Below, piece after piece: positions 33,205 through 41,944 of a stretch of 64,000 bases of DNA. Each line of letters begins with the position of its first letter. Positions within the stretch are counted from its first letter, which is position 1. Position numbers and translations under genes: made by a program. This DNA comes from an uncultured Prevotellaceae bacterium (lineage in GTDB: Bacteria > Bacteroidota > Bacteroidia > Bacteroidales > Bacteroidaceae), in the NCBI GenBank assembly GCA_900320045.1, contig ONQT01000013.1:1-64000 (forward strand), written 5' to 3'. The notes beneath the pieces were generated by a model. The model ran no database searches. It saw only the letters and a list, made by a program, of their open reading frames with translations, and had not been told where the DNA came from.

Positions 33205-34746
33205 TTAGGCTTCAGCCGAGTATTCCGGCCCTTTCTTAATCTGCTTGAGCAGGATGTTGATTTCAACAGCAAGCATGGTGGTGAAGAGAATGAGGAAGAG
33301 GAAGAAGGTCAAGGCGACTGCAGAACTCTGGATGTCGCTGACGGAGACCCATGTGGGTAGCATGTCCTGAATGGTCCAAGGTTGTCGTCCAAACTCTGCA
33401 ACCAACCATCCACTCTCCGATGCTATATAGGCCAGTGGCACTAAGGCGATGGCTATCCAATAATGCCATGCCGGAAGTGCTGCCATGTCATACTTTTGAA
33501 GGAATCGCTTAGGGAATTGGTAGCTTACAGCCAAGACCGCGGCAAAAAACAGGATAAACAAGCACCCTAATCCCACCATCATGCGAAAAGCCCAGAAGTT
33601 AATGGCAATCGGGGGTACCGCGTCTTGCCTGTCTTTCATGTAGCCATATCCGAAATAGGGCATGTTGGTCTGTATAGTTGTCAGCAAGTCGTTGAGAGTC
33701 GCTTTGTCAGCACCTTCCTTTTTGGCTTTGCGATAAGCGGCCAGGGAAGTAATCGCTTGTTTGCCGCGTTCTATCTTCTCGTCCATCGAGGGCTCAGTCT
33801 TTCCATCGGGAGTGACGTATCCGTTCAGAATGTCGTTGATGCCCGGAACGAAGCCTTGCGGGTCGTTGGTGGCCATGATAGAGAGCGCATAGGGAACTTC
33901 AATGCCAGGAATGATGGCCAGCCCCTGTTCGGTGCCTCCGTTGTGTAGCCCTTCGATAGCAGCCATCTTCATGGGCTGATACTTGGCAACCTGCTGGCCG
34001 CTGATGTGTCCAGTGAAAGCGGCACCTAAGGCTGCTATAAGTCCTACTAAGGCGCCAATCTTGATGCTCTCTTTAGCCAAACGCACCTCGCGTTTCTTCA
34101 AGAGATACCAGCAAGAGACCGCTACTACGAAGACAGCTCCGACAATCCATGCAGAGATGACAGTGTGAAAGAACTTTCCAACGGCAAACGGTGAGAAGGC
34201 TACAGCCAGGAAGTCAACCATCTCATTACGCATGGTATCTGGATTGAATTCACAACCAACGGGATGCTGCATCCAAGCGTTAGCTACCAGAATCCACCAA
34301 GCTGAGATGGTGGCACCTAGTCCAGTCAACCATGTGGATGCCAGATGGAATCCTGGTGATACCTTCTTCCATCCGAAATACATGACTGCTACGAAGGTTG
34401 ATTCCATGAAGAAGGCCACAATGCCCTCGATAGCCAGTGGTGCTCCGAAGATATCACCGACGAACCATGAGTAGTTTGACCAATTGGTGCCAAACTCGAA
34501 TTCCAGGATGATGCCTGTGGCAACGCCCATGGCAAAGTTGATACCGAAAAGCCGCTGCCAAAACTTTGCCGTGTCTCGCCAAAACGTGTCACGGGTCTTG
34601 TACCAGCGTGTTTCGCAGATGCCCATAATGACCGCAAGACCGAGTGTCAACGGTACGAAAAGCCAATGATAAATGGCTGTCAGGGCAAATTGTGCTCTCG
34701 CCCAATTGACGGCACTGGCATCGATGTTTAATAACAAGTCGCTCAT
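33205..34746 (-). CDS. cydA: Cytochrome bd oxidase subunit I
   Basis: This 513-residue heme-bearing subunit has the heme-ligand histidine region RAQFALTAIYHWLFVPLTLGL at the N-terminus, KFWQRLFGINFAMGVATGI, EGIVAFFMESTF, and the quinol-site region with EFGRQPW near residue 445. The periplasmic Q-loop (residues about 240-370) is long and includes a charged insertion (KTEPSMDEKIERGKQAITSLAAYRKAKKEG), as often seen in Bacteroidota CydA. The operon order DUF4492, cydA, cydB is the usual one in this phylum. It provides microoxic respiration and oxygen protection in an otherwise fermentative organism. Confidence 0.96.
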   Translation of the reverse strand: MSDLLLNIDASAVNWARAQFALTAIYHWLFVPLTLGLAVIMGICETRWYKTRDTFWRDTAKFWQRLFGINFAMGVATGIILEFEFGTNWSNYSWFVGDIFGAPLAIEGIVAFFMESTFVAVMYFGWKKVSPGFHLASTWLTGLGATISAWWILVANAWMQHPVGCEFNPDTMRNEMVDFLAVAFSPFAVGKFFHTVISAWIVGAVFVVAVSCWYLLKKREVRLAKESIKIGALVGLIAALGAAFTGHISGQQVAKYQPMKMAAIEGLHNGGTEQGLAIIPGIEVPYALSIMATNDPQGFVPGINDILNGYVTPDGKTEPSMDEKIERGKQAITSLAAYRKAKKEGADKATLNDLLTTIQTNMPYFGYGYMKDRQDAVPPIAINFWAFRMMVGLGCLFILFFAAVLAVSYQFPKRFLQKYDMAALPAWHYWIAIALVPLAYIASESGWLVAEFGRQPWTIQDMLPTWVSVSDIQSSAVALTFFLFLILFTTMLAVEINILLKQIKKGPEYSAEA

Positions 34747-34770
34747 AGCTGTTTTACAATTAAAGTAATA

Positions 34771-35001
34771 TTATTTCTCTGTTTTGTCTTCTATGTTTAA
34801 CGTCTGCGTAGCTACAAATTCTGCTTCCTGCCCCTTGTTGGCATGTTCCTTGATGTAATTGGGAAAGAAGAATACTTTGAGAATGGCAAAGATGATAAAG
34901 AGCTTAATAGCGATGATGGTCCATAAGGTCCGGCCTAACCGCATCTGTCGGAAACCGTCATAGTAAAGGTCATAGACCCGATAGAGAAAGCCCTTTTTCA
35001 T
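34771..35001 (-). CDS. DUF4492 small membrane protein of the cytochrome bd operon
   Basis: This 76-residue protein (MKKGFLYRVYDLYYDGFRQM...) has a basic N-terminal amphipathic stretch and one membrane helix (LWTIIAIKLFIIFAILKVFFF). It matches the DUF4492 family that precedes cydA in many Bacteroidota. It may be an accessory subunit or assembly factor of the oxidase, by analogy with small proteins such as CydX; that is inference from position and size. It lies 24 bp before cydA. Confidence 0.85.
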   Translation of the reverse strand: MKKGFLYRVYDLYYDGFRQMRLGRTLWTIIAIKLFIIFAILKVFFFPNYIKEHANKGQEAEFVATQTLNIEDKTEK

Positions 35002-35035
35002 GGAGTTATTGGTCTTAATATCGTTAATATTGATG

Positions 35036-35066
35036 CAAATATAGTAAATATATTCAAAACTACCAA
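35036..35066 (-). promoter_or_regulatory. Promoter of the cydAB operon
   Basis: TTG (35066-35064) and TATATTTG (35043-35036) on the minus strand are separated by 20 bp, with a leader of about 30 nt. Confidence 0.75.
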
Positions 35067-35071
35067 CTTTT

Positions 35072-35103
35072 TTTGGAAGTTTCGAAGAAAAAAATTATCT
35101 TTG
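35072..35103 (+). promoter_or_regulatory. Promoter of the efflux operon
   Basis: TTTG at 35072-35075 and TATCTTTG at 35096-35103 are separated by 20 bp. It is back to back with the cydAB promoter: the two -33 elements are only 6 bp apart. Confidence 0.8.
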
Positions 35104-35160
35104 CATTCGTTTTCGGAAAGCTGGTCGATGAATGATTGGCAAAAAGAACATTATTTTTGA

Positions 35161-36660
35161 ATGCTAATGAAGAAGGTTATAACGATTATTTCGGGGTTGA
35201 TGACTTTTGGCTTGTTGTCTATGTCGGCTCAGCGGGTATTGAGCCTGGATAGTTGCAGGGCTATGGCACTCCGCAATAATAAACAACTTAGCGTGTCGAA
35301 GGTCAAGCAAGATGTTGCAAGGGATCTGAGGAAATCGGCTCGCACCAAGTATCTGCCTCACATAAGTGCTGTAGGAGGCTATGCCTATACCAGTCGGGAG
35401 ATATCCATCCTGAATGATGATCAGAAGTCTGCCTTGAGCAATATCGGAACGCAGCTTGGTACAGGTATCAGGAGTTCGGTGGCCTCTTATACCGCTACAC
35501 TGCCTGCTACTTTGCAGACGATGTTGACGCCGATGTTGAATAAGTTGTCGGGTGATTTGGCTCCCATGTCTGATGCATTGAATAGGAAAGGACAGGAGAT
35601 TGTCGATGCTTTTGAAACAGACACCCGCCACTCTTTTGCTGCAGGTATCGTGGTAACCCAGCCCGTCTTTATGGGTGGTGCCATTGTTGCCATGAATAAG
35701 TTGGCAGATATCCATGAGCAGTTTGCCCAAAATTCGGCCGAGGCCAAACGCCAGATGACCCTGTATCAGATTGATCAGGCATACTGGCAAGTGGTTTCGC
35801 TGCGCCATAAGCAGAAGTTGGCGCAGGGTTATCTGGACTTGGTCAAGAAATTGGACGATGATGTGCAGAAGATGATTCGTGAAGGTGTGGCTACCCGAAG
35901 CGACGGTCTAAGTGTCAGTGTGAAGGTAAACGAGGCCGAGATGATGCTGATGAAGGTTGATGACGGCCTGACACTTTCACGCATGTTGCTTTGTCAGCTG
36001 TGCGGAATACCTGTTAATGAACAAGTGACGCTGGTCGAGGAGGATTCTGATGAGATAGCGGGAACTTTTGCCTCGCAGCAAACTGTTGGCTCTGGCTTTG
36101 CTATTGCTACTGTGAATCGTCCGGAACTGAAGATGCTGCAGAATGCAGTTGATATGGGCAGACAGACAACGAATATCCTCAAGGCAGGCAATCTGCCGCA
36201 GGTGTTGCTGACTGGCGGCTGGTTAGGCACTAACCCCAGTGTGTACAATGGTTTTGAGCATAAGTTCAAAGGAGCGTGGAACGTGGGTGTTCTCGTTCGC
36301 GTCCCCATTTGGAACTGGGGTGATGTTATGTATAAGGTTCGTGCTGCTAAAGGAGCTACAACGATTGCAACCTTGGAAATGGAAGACGTTCGTGAGAAAA
36401 TTGAACTGCAAGTCAGTCAGAGCGAATTCCAGGTAAACGAAGCCAACAAGAAGTTGCAACAGGCTCAGAGCAGTATTCAACGTGCCGATGAGAATTTGCG
36501 TACGGCAAGTTTAGGCTTCAAGGAAGGTGTCATCTCCTCGACGACGGTCATGGAGGCTCAGACGGCTTGGCTTCAGGCCCAGTCCCAGAAGATTGATGCA
36601 GAGATTGAGGTCAAACTGAGTCAGGTTAATCTGCAAAAGGCATTGGGAACTTTGCAATAA
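35161..36660 (+). CDS. TolC-family outer-membrane efflux protein
   Basis: This is a 499-residue protein with a signal peptide (MKKVITIISGLMTFGLLSMSAQ). It has two internally similar TolC/OEP halves built of long alpha-helical coiled coils (LSLDSCRAMALRNNKQLSVSK, IDQAYWQVVSLRHKQKLAQGYLDLVKKL, VLVRVPIWNWGD, ANKKLQQAQSSIQRADENLRTASLGFKEGVISSTTVMEAQTAWLQAQ). It forms the outer-membrane channel for the HlyD and ABC-2 proteins encoded next. Two in-frame ATGs (35161 and 35167) are both possible. Confidence 0.92.
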   Translation: MLMKKVITIISGLMTFGLLSMSAQRVLSLDSCRAMALRNNKQLSVSKVKQDVARDLRKSARTKYLPHISAVGGYAYTSREISILNDDQKSALSNIGTQLGTGIRSSVASYTATLPATLQTMLTPMLNKLSGDLAPMSDALNRKGQEIVDAFETDTRHSFAAGIVVTQPVFMGGAIVAMNKLADIHEQFAQNSAEAKRQMTLYQIDQAYWQVVSLRHKQKLAQGYLDLVKKLDDDVQKMIREGVATRSDGLSVSVKVNEAEMMLMKVDDGLTLSRMLLCQLCGIPVNEQVTLVEEDSDEIAGTFASQQTVGSGFAIATVNRPELKMLQNAVDMGRQTTNILKAGNLPQVLLTGGWLGTNPSVYNGFEHKFKGAWNVGVLVRVPIWNWGDVMYKVRAAKGATTIATLEMEDVREKIELQVSQSEFQVNEANKKLQQAQSSIQRADENLRTASLGFKEGVISSTTVMEAQTAWLQAQSQKIDAEIEVKLSQVNLQKALGTLQ

Positions 36661-36726
36661 TGAGTAGAGACGTCGAGCATGTCTTCACATCGAAATAACG
36701 AAATAACGAAAAAAACATTATAAACA

Positions 36727-37710
36727 ATGAATGCAAAAACACAACATAACAACCTTCTGCTGGCTGTTATTGGTTTTACAGCTGTAGTGATTATCGTTGC
36801 TGTGATAGGATTCTTTGCCTTTGGTCGTGAGCCTGAGGTTATCCAGGGGCAAGTAGAGGTAGGCGAATACCGCGTATCCAGCAAGGTGCCCGGTCGTATT
36901 TTGGAAATACGAGTCAAAGAGGGTGATTTTGTCAAGGTAGGTGATACTTTGGCTATTCTCGATGCTCCCGAGGTGCGTGCCAAGATGGAACAGGCCCGTA
37001 GCGCGGAAGATGCTGCTTCTGCCTTGGAGCTAAAGGCTCAGAACGGTGCTCGAGAAGAGCAGATTCGCGGGGCTTACAACCTCCTTCAGCAAGCTAAGGC
37101 TGGCTATGAGATTGCCGAGAAGTCCTATCAGCGTATTCAGCGATTGTTTGACGAGGGTGTCATCAGTGCTCAGAAGCGTGACGAGACCTATGCCACCTAT
37201 AAGGCTATGGAGGCTCAGATGAAGGCGGCTCAAAGTCAGTACGACATGGCCGTTAACGGTGCCCGTCGTGAAGACAAGATGGCTGCTGCTGCTCAGGTTG
37301 GCCGCGCTAGGGGCGCTGTGCAGGAGGTGAACTCATACATCCATGAAACCGTTCAGATAGCCCAGATGGAAGGCGAGGTGATGGATATCTATCCCAAACA
37401 GGGCGAATTGGTTGGTACAGGCTCGCCTATTATGACCATCGCTATTATGAAGGACATTTGGGGCACTTTCAATGTCCGCGAGGATCAGCTGAACGGTTTG
37501 GCCATGGGAAAGACGTTTACTGCTTTCGTCCCAGCCTTCAACAAGGACATTCAGATGAAAGTGTACTACATGAAGGATCAAGGCTCTTATGCTGTTTGGA
37601 AAGCTACCAAGGCTAATGGACAATACGACCTGAAGACCTTTGAGGTCAAGGCACGTCCTGTAGAAGCCATGGAGGGCTTGCGTCCGGGTATGTCGCTGGT
37701 TATCAAATAG
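36727..37710 (+). CDS. HlyD/membrane-fusion (periplasmic adaptor) protein
   Basis: This 327-residue protein has an N-terminal membrane anchor (NLLLAVIGFTAVVIIVAVIGFFAFG), a biotinyl-lipoyl-like half (GEYRVSSKVPGRILEIRVKEGDFVKVGDTLAILDAPE), a helical hairpin at about 85-200, the second lipoyl half (EGEVMDIYPKQGELVGTGSPIMTI), and a beta-barrel domain. It is an adaptor linking the inner-membrane transporter to TolC, resembling the YbhG/EmrA type. It is 66 bp after the tolC-like gene; the spacer holds a short CGAAATAACGAAATAACG repeat. Confidence 0.93.
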   Translation: MNAKTQHNNLLLAVIGFTAVVIIVAVIGFFAFGREPEVIQGQVEVGEYRVSSKVPGRILEIRVKEGDFVKVGDTLAILDAPEVRAKMEQARSAEDAASALELKAQNGAREEQIRGAYNLLQQAKAGYEIAEKSYQRIQRLFDEGVISAQKRDETYATYKAMEAQMKAAQSQYDMAVNGARREDKMAAAAQVGRARGAVQEVNSYIHETVQIAQMEGEVMDIYPKQGELVGTGSPIMTIAIMKDIWGTFNVREDQLNGLAMGKTFTAFVPAFNKDIQMKVYYMKDQGSYAVWKATKANGQYDLKTFEVKARPVEAMEGLRPGMSLVIK

Positions 37711-37733
37711 TAATCATAATTAAACATTCGGTC

Positions 37734-38903
37734 TTGGAGACACTGAGGCACATATATGCGTTGTCGGTGAGGGAGTGCAAGATTTTTCTGCGTAATCCCA
37801 TCTATCCGTTCTGTATGATTGTCTTCCCGTTGCTGGCGATGTTCTTCTTTACTTCTATGCTGCAGGAAGGACAACCTATGGATATGCCAGTTGGTGTCGT
37901 CGACTTGGATAATACATCGACCACCCGAAATCTGATACGTCGTCTCGATGCTTTCCAGTCTAGCCACGTTGTTGCTCATTATTCCTCATTATCCGAGGCG
38001 CGTCAGGCCATTCAGGAAAACAAGATTTACGCTTTCCTCTATATTCCTGAAGGTACGACGGAGAAGATGCTCAGTGCTCGTCAGCCCAAGGTGTCCTATT
38101 ATTATTCCATGACGACTTTGTCGGCAGGTTCTCTGCTTTATCGTGACCTGAAAACCATCGCAACCTTGGGGTCTGCAGCTTTGGGACAGGCAACTATGCG
38201 GGCCAAAGGGCTTACTGACCGGCAGATAGCTACTTTCTTGCAACCTATACATATTGACCTGCACCAACTGAACAATGCCACAACCGACTATAATACTTAT
38301 CTGTCAACGGTAATGGTACCCGGTGTGATGATGCTGTTTATTTTCCTCATTACTACCTATGCCATCGGTACTGAGTTGAAGTTCCATCACTCTCAAGAAC
38401 TGATGAGAATGGCTGGTGGTCATGTCAAGGTTGCCTTGTTGGGAAAGTATCTGCCCCATACCTTGCTCTGGCTTTCATTGGTATTCGGCTACTCCTATTA
38501 TGTGTTTGGTGTACTTCATTTCCCGCATCCTGGTGGAGTAGGGATGATTGTGCTGTCCAACTGCCTCATGGTATTTGCTGCTCAGGGTTTTGGCATTTTT
38601 GCTTTCGGTTTGATGCCCTCATTGCGTATGTCGATGAGCATCAGTTCGTTGTGGGCAGTACTGAGTTTCTCGATGGCGGGTGCGGCTTTCCCTGTGATGG
38701 CTATGGACGGTGCTTTGCAGTCATTGTCGTGGCTGTTCCCCTTGCGACATTACTGGTCGGTCTATCAGACGTGTGTCTTTAACGGTTTCGGTATTCTGGA
38801 TGCCTGGTGGCACGTTGCTGCCTTGTTGGCATTCATGCTGTTGCCGATACTCGTCACCAGTAAAATCAAGAATGCAATGTTGACTTACGTATATATACCA
38901 TAA
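37734..38903 (+). CDS. ABC-2 type transporter permease, first copy
   Basis: This 389-residue inner-membrane permease has one N-terminal helix (FCMIVFPLLAMFFFTSML), a large extracytoplasmic domain (about 50-180), and five C-terminal helices, matching the YhhJ/YbhR-type ABC-2 permease family. No ATG is available near the N-terminus: the reading frame begins with TTG at 37734, which gives the conserved start (M)ETLRHIYALSVRECKIFLRNP, so a non-ATG start is likely. It pairs with the next gene. No ATP-binding subunit is encoded in the operon. Confidence 0.88.
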   Translation: METLRHIYALSVRECKIFLRNPIYPFCMIVFPLLAMFFFTSMLQEGQPMDMPVGVVDLDNTSTTRNLIRRLDAFQSSHVVAHYSSLSEARQAIQENKIYAFLYIPEGTTEKMLSARQPKVSYYYSMTTLSAGSLLYRDLKTIATLGSAALGQATMRAKGLTDRQIATFLQPIHIDLHQLNNATTDYNTYLSTVMVPGVMMLFIFLITTYAIGTELKFHHSQELMRMAGGHVKVALLGKYLPHTLLWLSLVFGYSYYVFGVLHFPHPGGVGMIVLSNCLMVFAAQGFGIFAFGLMPSLRMSMSISSLWAVLSFSMAGAAFPVMAMDGALQSLSWLFPLRHYWSVYQTCVFNGFGILDAWWHVAALLAFMLLPILVTSKIKNAMLTYVYIP

Positions 38904-38906
38904 GTG

Positions 38907-40166
38907 ATGAAGAAAGACGGACTGTTTAAGTTGATAGTCGAAGGACTATACGACACCTGCTACATCTGGCGTGAAGAATTACGTCAGTTGTTGAAGGATG
39001 AAGGCGTTCTCATCTTCTTCATTATAGTGCCTATTGCCTATCCGTTGTTGTATTCCTGGATATATAATAATGAGGTGGTGCGTGAAGTCCCTGTGGTAGT
39101 TGTTGATAATGCTCATAGCCACATGAGCCGTGACTTCATCCGTCGTTGCGATGCCTCTCCGGATGTGAAGATTGCCTATTATGCCTCTGATATGGATGAG
39201 GCCAAAATGCTGATGGGCAAAGAACTTGTTGAGGCAGTCTATTATATTCCTTCCGACTTTCAGAGCCGTCTGAACCGCATGGAGCAGAGTACGGTCAGCG
39301 TGTTCTGCGATATGAGCATGATGCTTACATACAAGGCTGCCTATATGACGGCTATGGCTGTTTCGCAGGAGATGAACAGTGAGATTCAGATTAAGCTTTC
39401 CGGAAAATATACCAAACGGGAGGAAGAACTGCAGGTTCAGCCTTTGGCAGCCGGTGATGTCCCTATTTTCAGTCCTGCCGGCGGCTATGGTTCTGGCGTG
39501 TTGCCGGCTGTACTGATGTTGATTTTACAGCAGACACTGGTGCTTGGCATCGGTATGTCGGCAGGTACAGCTCGTGAATCCAACCGATTCCGTGATTTGG
39601 TACCTATCCAGAAACACTATCATGGTATGTTCCGCATCGTCTTTGGAAAGACGCTGTGCTATTTTATGATTTATGCTTTGATGGGCACGTGGCTGACTGT
39701 TGTAGTGCCGCGAATCTTCCATTTCCCCTGTCTGGGTCATTGGGACGATTTGTTAGCGATTATGATTCCCTATATTTTGGCTTGTATTTTCTTCGGTATC
39801 ACAATGTCGTGTATCGTGCGTTACCGAGAGAATGTGATGTTACTGATGGTCTTTGTTTCCGTTCCGCTGTTGTTCCTCAGCGGTGCCTCGTGGCCACAGA
39901 GCAGCATACCGGGTATCTGGCGGGGTGTCAGTTGGCTGTTCCCCTCTACATTTGGCATTCGTGCATATATCCGTACCAATTCCATGGGTGGTACGCTGAG
40001 TGACGTGCTGACTGAGTATCGTGCACTGTGGCTTCAGGTGCTTTGCTACTTCTTTGTCGCTTGTGTCGTCTATCGCTATCAGATTCAGCAGGCTCGTCAT
40101 CATGCATTGGAGCGTCTGGAGTTCCTTAAGAACAAGCGCAAGGGCAACATCAAGGCCAACAGCTAA
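38907..40166 (+). CDS. ABC-2 type transporter permease, second copy
   Basis: This 419-residue permease is paralogous in layout to the preceding gene: N-terminal helix (GVLIFFIIVPIAYPLLYSW), extracytoplasmic domain, then five or six helices (VLPAVLMLILQQTLVLGIGMS, LLMVFVSVPLLFLSGASWP). A start at GTG 38904 is also possible, but the adjacent ATG at 38907 is preferred. It follows the first permease by 3 bp. The operon TolC-HlyD-permease-permease probably exports a drug, lipid or other hydrophobic compound. The ATPase must come from elsewhere, or the pair works differently. Confidence 0.88.
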   Translation: MKKDGLFKLIVEGLYDTCYIWREELRQLLKDEGVLIFFIIVPIAYPLLYSWIYNNEVVREVPVVVVDNAHSHMSRDFIRRCDASPDVKIAYYASDMDEAKMLMGKELVEAVYYIPSDFQSRLNRMEQSTVSVFCDMSMMLTYKAAYMTAMAVSQEMNSEIQIKLSGKYTKREEELQVQPLAAGDVPIFSPAGGYGSGVLPAVLMLILQQTLVLGIGMSAGTARESNRFRDLVPIQKHYHGMFRIVFGKTLCYFMIYALMGTWLTVVVPRIFHFPCLGHWDDLLAIMIPYILACIFFGITMSCIVRYRENVMLLMVFVSVPLLFLSGASWPQSSIPGIWRGVSWLFPSTFGIRAYIRTNSMGGTLSDVLTEYRALWLQVLCYFFVACVVYRYQIQQARHHALERLEFLKNKRKGNIKANS

Positions 40167-40195
40167 GATTTTCTTGGTAGATTTTATAGATTTTA

Positions 40196-40488
40196 TAAAA
40201 AAAACGCTGCTACTCATCATCGAGCTGCAGCGTCCAAAAGCCTATGTTTAACTAAAAATCCTTTTCAAAAATAATCCAGCTTTTGGCTGGAGGGCCTGCC
40301 TTTAGACAGGAATATGTAACAAATACTAACCTTCATAAAGAAAAGAAAGTTATGAGCGCTTCACAGCGATCACTGTCTAAAACACATTTAAAACTTTCTT
40401 TTTACCAATAACTAAAAACCTAAAACTATAAATATTTTGACTTCACTTAGTCAAAGTGTGGTGTTTGAACCACTTTGTCTTTGTTTGA
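40196..40488 (-). ncRNA. Candidate small RNA A
   Basis: A minus-strand unit of about 290 nt has a full promoter (-33 TTG at 40524-40522, 20 bp, -7 TAACTTTG at 40501-40494) and ends in an intrinsic terminator (stem ACGCTGC/GCAGCGT at 40204-40233 followed by eight T). No convincing protein is encoded. Local hairpins such as CCAGC/GCTGG (about 40276-40290), CCTG/CAGG (about 40297-40310) and CAAAGTG/CACTTTG (40454-40476) are visible. The promoter region is closely similar to that of candidate RNA B at 44195-44420. The 5' end is estimated as 6 nt beyond the -7 box. Confidence 0.5.
40204..40233 (-). terminator. Terminator of candidate small RNA A
   Basis: On the minus strand ACGCTGC ... GCAGCGT is followed by eight T residues (40203 downward). 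Confidence 0.75.
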
Positions 40489-40493
40489 CGATG

Positions 40494-40524
40494 CAAAGTT
40501 ACGACGAATTTGTGTATTACGCAA
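40494..40524 (-). promoter_or_regulatory. Promoter of candidate small RNA A
   Basis: -7 TAACTTTG (40501-40494) and TTG (40524-40522) are separated by 20 bp. The sequence around the -7 (TCGTCGTAACTTTGCATCG) is almost identical to that of RNA B. Confidence 0.7.
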
Positions 40525-40562
40525 TACTTTTGCTTCTTTATATTTTGAAAATCGCTTTATTC

Positions 40563-40576
40563 TTGACGTAAATCAA
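40563..40576. promoter_or_regulatory. Crp/Fnr-type box upstream of RNA A
   Basis: TTGACGTAAATCAA fits TTGA-N6-TCAA, the site type of Fnr/HcpR-like regulators. It lies 61 bp upstream of the -7 box; the equivalent box for RNA B is 60 bp upstream. Confidence 0.55.
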
Positions 40577-40649
40577 CCTGTTGTGTGCGAAAACAACAAA
40601 AAAGACCACCTTTTCTTTCTATTTGCTCGTCATTCTAAATAAAAAGTAG

Positions 40650-40657
40650 TACCTTTG
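40650..40657 (+). promoter_or_regulatory. -7 promoter element of the glycosyltransferase operon
   Basis: TACCTTTG, about 21 nt before the ATG at 40679; TTTG at 40622-40625 is 24 bp upstream, longer than ideal. Confidence 0.55.
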
Positions 40658-40678
40658 TGCTCTATATTATAATAAGGT

Positions 40679-41944
40679 ATGCGCATACTGATAGTCAATA
40701 CAAGTGAACGGACGGGTGGGGCAGCGGTTGCTGCCAGCCGTTTGATGGAGGCTCTCTGCAATTATGGCGTGAAGGCCAAAATGTTGGTGCGTGACAAGGA
40801 AACCCAAAGTCTGACGGTGAGCGCTTTGCCAGGGCAACGTCGCAGTCAATGCCATTTCTTATGGGAACGGTTTGTCATCTGGCTCCATCTGCATTTCCGT
40901 CGTCAACACCTGTTTGACATTGACATTGCCAATGCCGGTACAGACATCACTCGTTTGCCGGAGTTTCAGGAGGCCGATGTGATTCATCTGCATTGGGTGA
41001 ACCAGGGTATGCTTTCGCTGAAGAATATCCGTAAGATACTGGAAAGCGGAAAACCCGTGGTGTGGACCATGCACGATATATGGCCTGCTACGGCCATCTG
41101 CCACTATGCCCGTGGTTGTGAGGCTTTCCAAACGGAGTGCCGCCATTGTCCGCTGATGTCCGGAGCGCTGGACTTCTCCTATCGGGTGTGGCAACAGAAG
41201 CAGCGCATGCTTCAGGGCCAGCGAGTCACCTATGTGGCCTGTAGCCAATGGCTCGCTGACGAGGCTCGCAAGAGTGCCCTACTGAAAGGACAGGTGGTGA
41301 CCAGTATTCCTAATCCCATCGATACCCATGTGTTTCGTCCTCAGGACAAGCAGGAGGCTCGTCAGGCGCTGAACCTTCCCACCGACAAGCGGATTATTCT
41401 CTTCGTGTCACAGCGTGTCACCGATCCGCGCAAGGGCATGAGCTATTTCGTGGATGCCGTCGCTAAGTTGGTGGAGAAGCATCCGGAGATGAAGCAGAAC
41501 ACGGTGGTCGCTATACTGGGCGGACATGCCGAGGATGTCGCCTCGCAACTCTCTCTCCCCGCCTGTCCCCTGGGCTATGTCAGCAATCCGAAGCGCATCG
41601 TCGAGGTGTATAATAGTGCCGATGCCTTTGTGCTCCCTTCGTTGGAAGACAACTTGCCCAACACGCTCATGGAGTCAATGGCATGCGGAGTGCCCTGTGT
41701 GGGTTTCCAGGTGGGAGGCATTCCCGAGATGATTGACCACCGACAAAACGGCTATGTGGCCCGTTTCCGTGATGTTGATGATCTGGCAGCAGGCATTCGT
41801 TATGTGTTGGACGAGGCCGATTATGCGGAGCTGAGCAAGTCTGCAGTGCAGAAAGTAGCTCACAGCTATTCGCAGCAGAGCGTGGCCAAGCGCTATGTCG
41901 AAATCTATGAATCAGCTATACAACCAAGGGAGATGAAACGATGA
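40679..41944 (+). CDS. Glycosyltransferase family 4
   Basis: This is a 421-residue GT-B fold glycosyltransferase. The N-terminal ILIVNTSERTGGAAVAASRLMEAL is an acceptor-side nucleotide-fold start. The C-terminal donor domain has RIILFVSQRVTDPRKGMSYFVDAV, LPSLEDNLPNTLMESMACGVPCVGFQVGGIPEMI (the EX7E-type region) and NGYVARFRDVDDLA. It would transfer a sugar from a nucleotide donor during capsule, LPS or exopolysaccharide synthesis at the inner face of the membrane. It overlaps the next glycosyltransferase by 4 bp (ATGA). Confidence 0.93.
   Translation: MRILIVNTSERTGGAAVAASRLMEALCNYGVKAKMLVRDKETQSLTVSALPGQRRSQCHFLWERFVIWLHLHFRRQHLFDIDIANAGTDITRLPEFQEADVIHLHWVNQGMLSLKNIRKILESGKPVVWTMHDIWPATAICHYARGCEAFQTECRHCPLMSGALDFSYRVWQQKQRMLQGQRVTYVACSQWLADEARKSALLKGQVVTSIPNPIDTHVFRPQDKQEARQALNLPTDKRIILFVSQRVTDPRKGMSYFVDAVAKLVEKHPEMKQNTVVAILGGHAEDVASQLSLPACPLGYVSNPKRIVEVYNSADAFVLPSLEDNLPNTLMESMACGVPCVGFQVGGIPEMIDHRQNGYVARFRDVDDLAAGIRYVLDEADYAELSKSAVQKVAHSYSQQSVAKRYVEIYESAIQPREMKR

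Noticed and set aside
40352..40410. Plus-strand small peptide (MSASQRSLSK...) in the gap before the glycosyltransferases
   Set aside because: No promoter on that strand precedes it, it has only 18 codons, and the minus-strand RNA unit explains the region better.
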